Shown: in pieces, positions 37,844-49,205 of the stretch
How the letters are laid out: each line of letters begins with the position of its first letter
Numbering within the stretch: the stretch's first letter is position 1
Assembly (NCBI GenBank): GCA_004026145.2
Contig: CP034995.1
Span: 1,818,226 to 1,882,225, forward strand
Direction: 5' to 3'
Source: Takifugu bimaculatus
Taxonomy: Eukaryota; Chordata; Actinopteri; Tetraodontiformes; Tetraodontidae
DNA: 64,000 bases
Made by a program: the position numbers and the translations under genes
Notes under the pieces: model-generated
What the model was told of the DNA's origin: nothing
Database searches by the model: none
What the model saw: only the letters and a program-made list of their open reading frames with translations

Positions 37844-39130
37844 AACAGAAACTGCATGACGGACTAAAAGTTCTAACTCATGATACAGAATTATGTTTGC
37901 TGATGCTTATACAGCTTCAGATGCCGCAACGACAGCTCTTGCACAGATTGGCAGTGCTCTCGCCACAGGGTCTAATCTTTGAGAATAATATGCTATAGGT
38001 TTCCACTTATCTCCATGCTGTTGCATCAATACAGAAGTCATATATTCTCCTTTACAATCTACTGTTTGTCTAAATGACTTAGAATAATCAGGAAATGCTA
38101 AAGTTTCAGTACTTATCAGTATCTGTTTTATTGTGCTGACAACTTCATTTGCTTCTGGTGTCCATTTAATCTTGTCCTACATTGATATTTGTTCTGTGTA
38201 TAATAATGCTTGTAAAGGAGCTACCTTTTCAGCATAGTCACAGATCCATGATCTACAAAAATTGATCATACCTAAAAATGACATCATTTGTTTCTTTGTC
38301 ACTGGTCTAGGTGCATTCATGATTGCCTGCTTCCTGTCTAGGAGGATATTTCTTCCTTCAGCATTCAGACTGTGTCCTAAATAGGTTACTTGTTGTTTTA
38401 CTAACTGAAACTTCTTCTTACTCACTTTGTGGCCTTAATTTGCTAAGAATTCTAGTAGTGCAATTGTATCTATCCAACAGTGTTCTTCTGTATCTGACAC
38501 TAGCAATATGTCATCCACGTACAGGAGGATCTGACTTCCTTTTGGTGTGTTAAATTTTGACATGCAGGATGACATTACTTGTGAAAATATGGTTGGACTT
38601 TCACAGTAACCTTGTGGCAATCTAGTCCAAGTATATTGTTTACCTTGGAAAGTAAATGCAAACCAAAACTGACTGTCTGGGTGCACTGGAATTGAAAAGA
38701 ATGCATTACTGATGTCTATTACAGAAAATAACTTTCCATCTGATCTTATATCATTTAAAAGTGTAGATGGATCTGGAACTATGGGTGCTCTCTGAATTAC
38801 TGCGGCATTTACTGCTTGCAGATCTTGCACTATCCGCCATCCATTAGATGGTGGAGCTTTCTTAACTGGAAACAATGGTGTATTTACAGGTGAGTCATTG
38901 CTTTCTCTGATGACTCCAGCTTTCAATAGTGACTGTAAGACCGGTTTTATCCCCTCCTGTGCATCAGGTTTAAGGGGATATTGTCTCTGATGAGGCCTAT
39001 AATCACTCTTTGGTCTGATTTTAACTGGTTCTGCTCCTTTAATCAATCCTACATCTGCAGGTCCTTCTGACCACCATTTAGGAGAGAGTGCACTTAGCCT
39101 CTCTTCCTCTTTTCCTGTTAAGATAAACAA
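37844..39130 (-). pseudogene. Retroviral reverse transcriptase remnant
   Basis: RT fingers and palm: PLFPVKKAP, WRIVQDLQAVN, SVIDISNAFFSIP, LPQGYCESPTIF and the catalytic YVDD (LLYVDDILL). The frame continues past an in-frame TAA near 38434 into the palm/thumb (VTYLGHSLNAEG). Same frame as the upstream unassigned domain and RNase H, so decay here is mainly by point stops. Confidence 0.9.
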
Positions 39131-39133
39131 ACC

Positions 39134-39676
39134 TCATGTCTGTTCATGGCCAACACGGACATGTTGCGAGGTTGTGAAAGCCACTCTTTGTTTCAGCGTG
39201 ACCTTCCACACTCTGTATCTGGGGTTGTACCATCTACCTGGACCCTCCTGTTTCCAATCACTCAAGGCTGACCACATTCTTGCTTGACATCCTAATTGCC
39301 TCCACGTCCCATCCTTTGGCTTAGATATTGATATACGTACAGTATGTGTGACTGAGCCTGGAACGTGATACAAAGCTGTTGATGATGATGGCAGGCAGCT
39401 TATCATTATCACTGCAGTTTCTTCATGAACATAGACATCTTGTGCAATGCCCGTAACCGTCTTTGGCAGCTGAGCAAACTTCTTGTCATACCTTGGATCT
39501 GGCGGTCCACCATAATGCATGGTTACATGCAGTGTATGTGGATTGTGCCATTCAGCTGTGTCTAACAAAAGCTCATATATTTTATCTTTTACAAATCTAA
39601 CGAAATTTGCTGGACCGGCATTTTCTACGACATCTAAGGTCCAATAGGGTACTGGCTCATCCAGGCCTTCCAACAT
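39134..39676 (-). pseudogene. Unassigned pol domain between protease and RT
   Basis: A 180-residue open stretch, in frame with RT and separated from it by one TGA (39134-39136). It has no match I recognise among standard retroviral Pol parts; it is not RT, dUTPase-like or gag. Visible blocks: an N-terminal WTLDVVENAGP, a long helix-like segment, LHVTMHYGG at residues 49-57, an alternating hydrophobic stretch (TAVIMISCLPSS) and THTVRISISKP at 110-120. Two His-containing strands about 60 residues apart recall the 2H phosphoesterase layout, but the second (HTVR) does not fit HxTx exactly. Function is unknown; this is hypothesis only. Confidence 0.6.
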
Positions 39677-39690
39677 GTTTACTTTTGCAG

Positions 39691-40083
39691 TGTGACGGCT
39701 CTGTCATGCCTCACTGTTGTCGGGGCTGGCTGGAAGAGCAATTCCCTGGCTGACCTGCAGGGGGAGTGCCAAGCGTTTCCAGTCGACCCAGCATGTTCAC
39801 CTGCTCACCTGTGGCCCATCTGCTGGGATTGGCTGCCTGATGGGACCAGGTATAAAACCTGTCTGGAGAGCGTCGAGGAGGCCCCCTCTCGTCCTCTCTG
39901 GTGTGCTGCAGTGGAGTTCGTCACGGCCGCAGGAGTTTGGAGTTTCCCTCTTTGTGACTATTTGGACTTTTCTGTTTTATATTCCACTGGGTTCTTTAAT
40001 AAATGTTATGTTGGGTTGAAAATCCTCATCGTTGGTCTCCCCATTTGTATGTCATGGCTACCTTGAGCCAAGTATTCGTGACA
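39691..40083 (+). mobile_element. Solo LTR (393 bp) nested in retroviral pol
   Basis: Begins TGTGACGGC and ends TTCGTGACA, flanked by GCAG at 39687-39690 and 40084-40087. It has TATAAAA near 39851 and AATAAA near 39997. Insert plus target duplication is 397 bases; subtracting it puts the protease and the downstream pol domain in the same frame, confirming the ends. A different family from the 33.5-kb LTR. Confidence 0.9.
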
Positions 40084-40451
40084 GCAGTCATGCGCTGGAT
40101 TTTAATTTGTCCTTTCTTCCCTGGTAACAATGCAATCCTCAACTGAGAGATTAAGTCACGTCCTAATAGATTGACTGGACATTGTGGTGACAGAATCACT
40201 TGAGTCTTAGCTCGTAAACCCGACACTGGGTCTATAATATTTACATCTTCTGACAGTCTTGCTTTATTTACAACTCCATTTGCTGATCTCACTCCCATTG
40301 TGTTTGTTGATTTCCTAATGTGTGGGACAGCATCTTTTACAACTGTCTTTCCTGCCCCAGTATCCACAAGAAACCATAACAAAACTCCTTCAACTTCCAA
40401 CTGAATTTCTGGTCTTTTAATATTTACACTAAAAGTCTCCTCAAGATTCAC
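40084..40451 (-). pseudogene. Retroviral aspartic protease remnant
   Basis: Minus-strand retropepsin with the active-site triplet in FLVDTGAGKT and a flap/C-terminal NLLGRDLISQL. It is interrupted downstream by the solo LTR. Upstream it abuts gag, where a stop intervenes near 40469. Confidence 0.88.
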
Positions 40452-40468
40452 TTCTACCTCCTCGTCAT

Positions 40469-41026
40469 CTAGTCATGTGTCCCATGGATGAGACTTATCC
40501 TCCCCTTTATTCTCTCTTCTCTGTCTTTCCTCATCTGCCTTCCTTTTCCTGCAATCTCTTGCCCAGTGGCCTGGCTTGCGACAATAATGACAACTATCAT
40601 CTCTACTCTGTCCCTGCCGTGACCTCTCCCTCTTTGTTCATAGTAACATGCTTCAACTTCATCTTCTAGAAATTTTTCACTACTTTTCTTTCCCTTTTTC
40701 TTCTTATTTATGTGCCTTTCTGCGTGCATAGCATGGTTTTCATATTCATTTACAGATGCTGTAGGGAATCCTATTATGTGCTTCTCTACAAAGTCTTTTA
40801 TTTCTGTACGTGTACCATTATGGAGTGCTATTTTTAATTGCTGTTGATATGGCCTGTTGTCATTATCAGAGAACGGAATGCCACTTCTCTGACGGAACAC
40901 ATCTCTCATTCTATGAGAATATTCTTTATATGATTCATTTTCTCTCTGCTTGCACCTTCCTATGGCACTATAATCAGCACAGGGTGTGAATTTACCTCTC
41001 ATTCTCCCAAATACACCATCAATTTG
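40469..41026 (-). pseudogene. Retroviral gag (capsid C-end and nucleocapsid) remnant
   Basis: Minus-strand gag fragment. The upstream part has a capsid-like segment (YSHRMRDVFRQRSG). The nucleocapsid part, read in a shifted frame near 40540-40590, has one CX2CX4HX4C zinc knuckle (CHYCRKPGHWARDC), so a frameshift precedes it. The gene is cut at 41026, where duplicated unit C begins. No matrix region or 5' LTR is present in the window. Confidence 0.87.
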
Positions 41027-42116
41027 AAAGTATCCTGACCTGTGCTATTCGGAGTAAATTATTCCTTCTTGTCTATTTCATTGAGCATGAATGCAGACAG
41101 ATGCTCTGCTTGAATCCAGGCTTTACAACCTCACACCAGGTGTTCTTTTTCTATTATCATGGCATTGAATAGTGACTAATGTTTGAGTACAAAATGCGGT
41201 TACCTGTATGTAAATCTGCTAAGTGATATGTAGATTGACATGTATGTGTGTTCACCACATGAACAGTGGGAACCATGGTGTTCCGAGCATTTGTTAATAA
41301 AATTTAATCTACTGTCTAACTATGAGGCAAAGTTTTGTTTGACCAAATTCATGGGCCTCAAGGTCATCTCCTGTGATAAACCTGGAAAATATTCTCCCAA
41401 GTAACTGACGTAGACTTCAGAAGATATTATTATTGACCTTCTCTCGGCATATTAAAGTCATTAAAGTCATTCTCATTTGTTTTCAAATCCATTTTTTCCA
41501 AGTCAGTCAAAAAGGATGAACAATTATTACATTGCCATCTTTTCAAAGAAGATAAATATTCTCTTTGTTAGTTTTTCTCCCTTCAACTTTTTGCCATCAC
41601 TGATAACTTACTGTTAACTTACTGTACTTACAATGAAGTCTTCAAGTCATCCTCATCAAACAGGACCCATAATGAGGCTTAAACCACTCAGCCATCTCCT
41701 TGTTTGCTCTTTAACCCCTCGACTCAAGTGTTGTCAATTACCCACAAATTGCGACCACTAAAATGTGTGTATGTAATCCCAATCTCCTGTTGTCTCTAAT
41801 TTGCATTTTTCCATGTGCTGTAATAAAATGAACCATTTCCACTTCATTTAGCATCTGCTTGAGAAAGAAAAAAACAGAAATATAGAATTTTTTTATTTGA
41901 ATTGCTTATAAATGAAACATAAATATATTTCCTCTGGTGCCCCAGTTTGTCCCTATTCAAATCCATTGCAGGGGGGTATAGCTGCCATCGGTGCTATGCT
42001 AAACACCCAACTTTGTGGACAATTGGATTTGTGTTTGTGAACTTGAAGGAGGGAAGTGGAGGATCAAAGATATAAAAAGCTCCACTGTTCCAGCTTGAGG
42101 GCAGATCTTGGACAAG

Positions 42117-43760
42117 ATGACTGTCCTCACAAGTCTCCTCTTTTTGCTACGGTTTGGTAAGTGACCATTCAACATCTCGTAAATGTGGCATCAGAACTGT
42201 TACTGTGAGATTTCAAAGTAGGCAAAAGCCATTACATTTGTTTTCACATATTTATTTTAATCTCCATTTTGGGTTTTTATACAGGTAGTACAAGACAAGT
42301 TTATTAAAATCAGGAGGGTCTGTATTTACATTGGACTTTCTTTTTTCCAGGTATTACACTGAGTGCAGTATTAGACCTGCATAAGAGAATCATTGGAGGT
42401 CAAGACTGCGGGCCACAGCAGCACGACTATCATGTAAAATTAATTGGCTATGATGGTGAACTAGTCTGTGGTGGCTCTCTGATCTCAGAATGGTGGATTC
42501 TGACATCAGCACACTGCTGGGAGTGGTAAACAAAATCATCCATCTTCTTGGCAAATTCAGATCTTCAGCATCCATGATTGAATCATTATGAATGCTCTTC
42601 CCCAATCTGCTCGCTCTCTCTTTTTTTTTTAAGTTATTCTGCCTTTTCTTAATTTTCAGGGTTTTGGAAGTAATCATAGGTGTGCACCCAGGTCCAGGTC
42701 AATTGATGATCATTCAAGAACCACCTCAGATTTTTGAGGAGAATAACATTTACCATGACATTATGCTACTTAAGCTGCCTAAACACGCTGTCAGACGAAC
42801 TATTGGCATTCCCCCTCTTGGTTGTACAAGGCCGGCTGTGTAAGTTACCATGCCTTATTTCTAGCTACACAATTTCAGCTATAAAACTCATCACAAACTG
42901 AAGAACAAAGCAGCAGTTATTAACGCTCATTTAGAATAGTTCAAAAACCTGCTTAAAAGTTATTTAGATGTGTTTTCTTACTGATATTTTCCTCCAGAGG
43001 TGAAATTCTTGAGACTGCGGGACTCGCAGCCATGACTACAGCCCCACAATTCAAAAGAGGTGATTAATGTTTTCAGTGTGTTTTTTGAGGTTGGTGTTTG
43101 ATTTTGGAAACAAAACACACATTACAACAAGTCTGATGATCAGTGAGGTGCATAAATTAAGACCATCAGTGAGTCAGATGCATTCTAAGACCTGTAACTG
43201 TCCCTGACCTTCATGGCAATAAATGAGCAGCCTATTTAAAGCACAAATAACAAACTTCAAATGATGGTTAGAACAGAATATGGAAATTTTGAGACTGTTT
43301 AGATCACACAACTAACTTGAATGAATGTTTAGAAAATATACTACTGAATACTTGAGCAAACCTAAAAAACCCCAACTGTTATTTCTTATTTAGAAAGTAA
43401 TGAAGCGATTACCCTCCAGTGTGGACAAATCCAATTAAGGGTTATGAACTGAAAAGTTTGAAGGATACAATATATGAAGCGCACACTTTGACAGCTGACA
43501 GTAATCCAGTGCACCTGTCACCAGTGAGTAGTGAGACTATTTTTACTATTTAAAATGATTGCAAAGAATAAACAATATTCTTACATGAATTAACATAAAT
43601 GTCTCTGACAGGGGGACTCTGGAGGAGGAGTGGAGTACCAGGATGCCATTTACAGCGATAAGTGATTCAGTTACTGCCTTTTCTGGAATCAGTTTTTTCC
43701 TGGATGTCTGCCATTACAGAGACTGGATCAATAGCACCATAATAAATTTCAAACCTCAAA
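42117..43760 (+). pseudogene. Copy C: broken trypsin-like protease
   Basis: Exons 1-4 are intact and near-identical to A and B (42117-42156, 42351-42525, 42660-42839, 42998-43059), including TSAHC, HDIMLLKL and the IIGG site. Exon 5, starting 43394, has an indel in the stretch after CGQI and runs to a stop near 43447. Exon 6 (from about 43612) keeps GDSGGG but has lost about 11 bases after DAIY and hits a stop, and its normal end is replaced by an A-rich run. The codon at the Asp189 place reads His. Upstream TATA is intact, so a transcript could still be made. Confidence 0.85.
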
Positions 43761-44871
43761 AAAAAAAGAAGCAGGTGGCAACCGATGCCATTTCGCAGTT
43801 AATATGGCACTCTAGCGCTGTATTAACTTTGATTAAAAAAATTCTTGACAACTGTTGCTAAATACTAATATTATTCCCTTTAACAATAAAGCATATCAAT
43901 GGACTCTTGGCTGTACTGTTTGCATTTGTTTTTTTGTAATGCTGCTGATTTTGATTATGCTTTGAAATTGCATTTTTAGTTATAAACCAATGTGTTTTAT
44001 CAAATTAATCATACATAATATATCATCCCATAATTAATCAGGAGCTCTGAACAGATCAACAAGGTTTACCAGCCAGTTTCACTTTCTGGGCAACCTTTTC
44101 AAAGGGTGTAGCTAATGAGCCAGTCAGAAAAGCAGTTTCTCAGTTTTAGTTTTGTTCTCGGGAAATGAACATGTTTAAAGTTAGGTTGCGGTCAGAAACA
44201 CATATCCAGAAAACTTTGATTACGTGCACATTTAAAACCACCATATAAATGACCATTTCACCGAAGCAAACAAGTGTATTATATTATATACATATCATTC
44301 ATATATCATATCACTGAGAGTTCTGAACGGTTGAAAAAGCGTTTTAGCTTCGTCATTTGTGAGATTAAACCGTGAAACTCGTCACATATGCCTAATCCTT
44401 CGCACGCCATCAGAATATTCTTTTTTTCAAATTTAAATAAATGTTGTAAAGAGTGACAGAAACATAAATGTTGTGATTACTAACAACGAGGCCCTCGGGT
44501 ATGCTTGAGGGCTCCCTTTCAAGCTCTATCATTTACGCCCATCTTGGTGTTGCTCATGATGGACAAAGGAGGCCCAGAAGTTTGTTAATGCCCCATTAAG
44601 CAACTCTGGTTAGGACCCACAAGTTTGTCGACCTGTTTCTGCCTCCTGAGACGCAGGCTTGCCCGGCAGGCACAATGGGTCTAGTCAGCTGTAATTCCAC
44701 GTTCATCTGCTGAACCACCCCATCTCCAACATTTTTTTTCCATTTTTGGTAATGTGGGAGTAACTTGATAATGGAAATTTGCCTGTGGTGGAAAACTTTG
44801 TGGACAGTAGGCTTTTGATGTTAAATTCTCATTTAAAAAGGCACCAGGATTTTGAAGCTCAGCCATTCCAC
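43761..44871 (+). other. 3' flank of copy C
   Basis: Non-coding, paralogous to 20757-21854. AATAAA near 43885. No gene. Confidence 0.5.
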
Positions 44872-44911
44872 ATGATGAGCCGCTTGACTTTTCTTCTCCT
44901 ATTTGGCATTG
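44872..44911 (+). pseudogene. Relic signal-peptide exon in unit C
   Basis: 40-base exon encoding MMSRLTFLLLFG with a donor, as in units A and B. Its exon 2 partner is missing because unit C is cut at about 45195. Confidence 0.65.
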
Positions 44912-45446
44912 GTAAGTCTCATTTTGATGATAGTCTGTTTCTCAGATGTTTGGTTGACCATGTAGGACCACCTTTTTTAGACAGTCCCCACATCAACTGC
45001 AATGCACATCAGGGAATTGACATTCTATTGTCTTGTCACATCTTCTTAGCCGCTCACCGGGAGGGTGCACAATGGGCGAAGGCAGAGTCCACCCTTGGAT
45101 GAGTGCCCACTTCACTGCAGGGACCTATATAAGCATTTGTGGGTTTAGTACCTTGCTAAATGGTACCTTGGCAGTTCTCAAAAGGTGTTCTGGTACCTGG
45201 TAAGTCTAGCGAATAAAAAGACATAATCAACATTAGCAAAGGTTTTATTTCACAAACATTGATTCCTCTTTACGTTATAGTAACACAATAAAGAGTTTGG
45301 CCTAAGTCACTTATCATGATGCGAGATTAGAGGTTTGCATTTAATTTAAGTTTTAGAGTCTATGCAAATAAACCTTTGTTGGGTGATAAGTAACTTGACG
45401 AGTATATAAGAAAACCTTGGCACACAAGCAGGTACCGGTATTTGAA

Positions 45447-46824
45447 ATGGCTATGATCACAAATCTCCTCTTTGTGCTCGCATTCGGTGAGTAAGATGTA
45501 TAATATGAGTAATATTTTAATTAAGTTTTTATTATTGTGCTGTCCTTTACAACATCTTTTGCTGTGACCTTTTTCTTTAGGGCTGACAGTGACCACAGAG
45601 GTGGATCTACATAAGAGAATCATCGCTGGGAGAAACTGTACAGATGAAGAACGTCCATATCATGTAAAATTTGTACATCTCTCTGGTTGTAATCGCTGTG
45701 GAGGCTCTTTGATCAGTAATCGCTGGATCCTGACAGCAGCTCACTGCTGGAATGAGTGAGGAAATAACTTGATTTTTATTATTGCAACACTGATAGTGAT
45801 CATTTCATTTAATGGGTACATTTAAATAACATAGTCACGTTGATGAACTTCAGTATTCAATGACTTCAGTAGTTATGTTTTTCTTTTAAACTTCATCTAT
45901 TTTAGTTCTATCCCCATGCGAGCATTTTTAAGTCCACATCCTGGGCCAGGACAGGAAGCACGATTCTTCCAATCACCTTATTTTTTAAATGGGTCTCACC
46001 GACCTGACATCATGTTGTTGAAACTAGAACAAACAACTACAACTCCATATATATCTCTGCCTGACTGTGATAAGAGGCATATACAAAAGTAAGTTTTATC
46101 CTCTTCCTAATTTCTTAAGAGCTTAATTCTTTCAGAACCAAATAAAAATGAAACTCAAACCAATATTTTTTTCTGGATGTTAGGGGAGATGTGGTGCAGA
46201 TCGCAGGATATGGATCCAATCAAGTGGACTGTAACATGACAAAAAGTCTGATGATTCTGTTTCTGCTTACAACTGATATGAGCACATTCTTGAGAATGAT
46301 TATTGATTTGTATATTATGCATATTTACCAATAACTGACAGAGAGTTAAAGCCTTGTTTTCAGCTTACAGTTAGAATGGATTTATCATTCATCTTTAAAT
46401 ACAAATTGGTTTATTTCATCACTGTATTTAAGTTACGTAGCAAAATAATAATCTAATCTTTTCTTTTTTAGTACGTAGTAAACCACAGGTTCTTCAGTGT
46501 GCAAACTTCAAAGTTGAAAACAATAAAATTACCACAAGTAGAAAACACAACCTCACTACACACGTTTTCCGTGTCAACACCAGCAAGGCGGACGCCGGCA
46601 AAGTGGGTTTTTTAAGATTTTATACATGGCATGTTTCAAATAAATATCACACTTATCAAAGTTCATCTCTGTGACAGGGTGATTCTGGCGGCGGAGTGGA
46701 GTTCGACAATGCCATCTATGGAGTTATTATAAAAGCTGGAAAAACTGCTTATGCTGTAAAAGCTGCATTTACGGATGTCTGTCACTACATCAACTCGATC
46801 AAAGAAATCATGGCACGTCACTAG
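45447..46824 (+). CDS. Copy D: secreted trypsin-like serine protease
   Basis: Exons 45447-45486, 45581-45755, 45906-46088, 46184-46245, 46472-46602 and 46678-46824 give 245 residues. Signal peptide MAMITNLLFVLAFG; activation site LHKR/IIAG; His in TAAHC, Asp in RPDIMLLKL, Ser in GDSGGG; Asp189 in ADAGKGDS. Exon 4 includes IAGYGSN, nearer to normal trypsin than in A-C, but its donor is the weak AAAAAGTCTG. Two extra cysteines not in E or F occur, in SGCNRC (exon 2) and VDCNMT (exon 4). TATATAAG lies at about 45403 and AATAAA at 47020. Likely an active secreted enzyme with trypsin-like specificity. Confidence 0.84.
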
Positions 46825-47496
46825 CATGTTTTACACATCTAAACAAGTGACCAGTCATTAAATTTGCATCTGATTACTTTGCATTTAATTGATTTTCTTT
46901 CATGCCCAATGATGTTTCATCCTTTGACGTTGAATGTGATCCTTCAGTGTCATTTCTTGAGCACTGTGTTCCAATCACCAGCGTGATCGCAGGTGTAATT
47001 ATGACAAAATAACTGCTTCAATAAATGCTTCAACAGCAAACTATATCATGTGTTTAGTGGTTATTTCAATTATGAAATCAGCATTTTGAAAGTAAAACAA
47101 GAGAATTTCCCAGAACATTTCCCTGCTACAGCAGATACAAAGTGTGTGAACAGAGACCTTTAAAGTTGTGTGAACAGAACAGTTTGTGTGTTTGAGTCTT
47201 TTAAATACACACAGTGATATGGAAATGGTCACTTGTGCAGCTGTAGTGTGGGTCTAAAATACAATGCATTATCACATTCTGAGGCAAACATATCAAAGCT
47301 TGGCCATCATGACAACCCGGGTAAATACACGAAAATGACTTGATGGAGGGAGGCTAAATTAAAGTTTTATTTTTTTTTATTTCTTCATTGTCTAAAATGT
47401 TATGTTACGTTTTAAAAACTTGAAGACCTGATGCTTCAGGTTGTTCACATGTTCTCACCATTACAATAATCTAGAAAACTTACTTCATTATCATGA
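46825..47496 (+). other. 3' flank of copy D
   Basis: Non-coding, shared with E (53763-54422) and in part with F and with 59460-59660. Holds the poly(A) signal. Confidence 0.5.
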
Positions 47497-47766
47497 CTCT
47501 TTGTCCACATATGATGACAACATCATTTACAATACGGCTGTGGTGGGTTTCATCTACAACAACGACGAGAGGGCATACACGAGCAAGATCTGGCACCTGC
47601 AGCTCAACAGCTCGGCTGAACATCAGCAAGCACATGATCGTAGACTTCAACTGGCAGGAGCAGAGAAACAAACGTTACCAGCTCAACAGCAGCGAAACGC
47701 CGGTGGAGAGGGAGGAAAGCTTCAGATATCTTGGGATCATCTCTGAGTATCTGACATGGTCTAAAC
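47497..47766 (+). mobile_element. LINE RT scrap, unit D
   Basis: Decayed piece of a CR1/L2-type RT: AVVGFIYNNDERAYT in one frame and SKHMIVDFNWQ, then ERVESFRYLGI-like VEREESFRYLGI, in another. Only about 270 bases remain. Confidence 0.7.
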
Positions 47767-49205
47767 TAGGGGTCACCAATGCAGTACACCATGTGCCCGC
47801 GGGGGACCACTCAAGGCACCTCCACAGCATGCTCTAAAAATAACACTGGTCACAATAGAAATGAATATAATTTTTTAAAGGTGCATTAATTTTTTGAACA
47901 AATGCTTACATTAATGCAGATTTTTAAAGAATGTTATATAATGTTAAAATAAAACATAAAAAAAATTCATATAGGCTATAATGAAGTCATCTCATTTGAA
48001 GTCAAAGGTCATTAGTGCGCAGTCAGCACACCCTTTTCCAGACACAGCGAAGCGATGATGAGGAGTTAAACTGCTTGTAGTTTAGCCCCAAAAATCATGA
48101 CAGAAAAGCAAAAAAGGACATACTATTTCCACAGTGATTGGGAGAAAGAGTTCTTTTTTACATTGTTCAAAGAAAAATGTTTGCGTCTCATTTGCGGGAA
48201 GACAGTTGCTGTATTAAAGCGACACAACATAGAGAGACACTACAGAACCTGTTACGAAAACTTCTATGTGGACTCCCCACTTGCCAGCGCATTAAGGACA
48301 TAAAAGGCCTGCGAGTGAAAGGCAGCTTTAGACAAGCAACAGACTTTTTTCATGAGACCTGTGAAAAAAATCCCAAAACGCAACCGAAGCATCGTTTAGA
48401 GCTGCACATTTTTTTTAAAAAGAACAAGAAGGCCTTTTCAGATGGTGCGGTTTTTAAAGAAGCTATGGTGCTTGTCGCTAACACAGTCTTCAAAGATGAG
48501 AAACATTGTCCAGAAGTCATTTCTGCGCTCTCCAATGTCTAACTTAGAGTAGGTACGATAGCTAGATGAGTGTCATCTATGTCTGAGAATTTAACAGAGC
48601 AACTGAACCGGGATCTCGCAAAGTGCAGGTGGTTTAGCATCCAGTGTGATGAGTCGGTAGACAGCGCCAGCACAGCTCAGCTAATGATATTTATCTGAAT
48701 GGTGTTTGATGACTTTTTTACAAAAGAAGAACTGCTGACACTTCTGCCATTAAAGGCAACTTAGAGTAGAGTTGATAACTATAATGCCGTAAAAAACTTT
48801 GGAAAAAATTCAATGAAAAGAAATGCTACAGAAGTTAGCGGCAGTAACAACGAATGGGGCTTCCAGCCATGACAGGCCAGCATACAGGATTCATTACACA
48901 ATGAAGAAATGATCCAGACTTCCCAAAATTTCTACAATACCACTGCATCATTCATCAGCAGGCGATATGTGTGAAAATGACTTTGATCATCCGATGACCC
49001 TGTCGTGAAGATCATAAATAGGATCTGCTATTGGATGAGCTATCTGCTAAATATAATGACCTTTTATTACACACAGAAATCCGATGGCTCAGTAGGGGAT
49101 GTATTCTGCAGCTTTTTTAGTCACTTCACTTCGGGTAACATTGAAAAGTTCATGCAGTCAAAGGGGGAAGACGCATCGCTGCAAACTTCTACACCTGCAC
49201 AGTAG
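47767..49205 (+). mobile_element. Decayed hAT (Charlie-type) DNA transposon, unit D
   Basis: Starts with AGGGGTCACCAA, like hAT-Charlie terminal repeats. The N-terminal part reads YYFHSDWEKEFFF then LICGKTVAVLKRHN with HYRTC, a BED-like zinc-finger region as in SCAND3/ZBED-related hAT proteins, followed by FKKNKKAFSDG and, in other frames, CRWFSIQCDESVDSAS. Many stops and frameshifts. The 3' terminus was not found. Confidence 0.75.

Larger units (their letters stand above)
26931..41026 (+). repeat. Segmental duplication unit B
   Basis: Near-identical to unit A across shared parts, but about 14.1 kb because it keeps retroviral pol and gained two solo LTRs. It starts and ends at the same gag-to-upstream join. 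Confidence 0.9.
41027..45195 (+). repeat. Segmental duplication unit C
   Basis: Matches the first ~4.2 kb of units A and B (upstream region, protease, 3' flank, relic exon 1) and then switches at about 45195 to the D-type upstream sequence. It has no retroviral part. Confidence 0.88.

Noticed and set aside
39134..39136. TGA between the extra pol domain and RT as programmed read-through or selenocysteine
   Set aside because: The element is full of other stops and frameshifts, and a CpG-type mutation of CGA explains it more simply.
47767..49205. Domesticated hAT-derived host gene (SCAND3/ZBED type)
   Set aside because: Multiple stops and frameshifts in both copies; only short frames remain.
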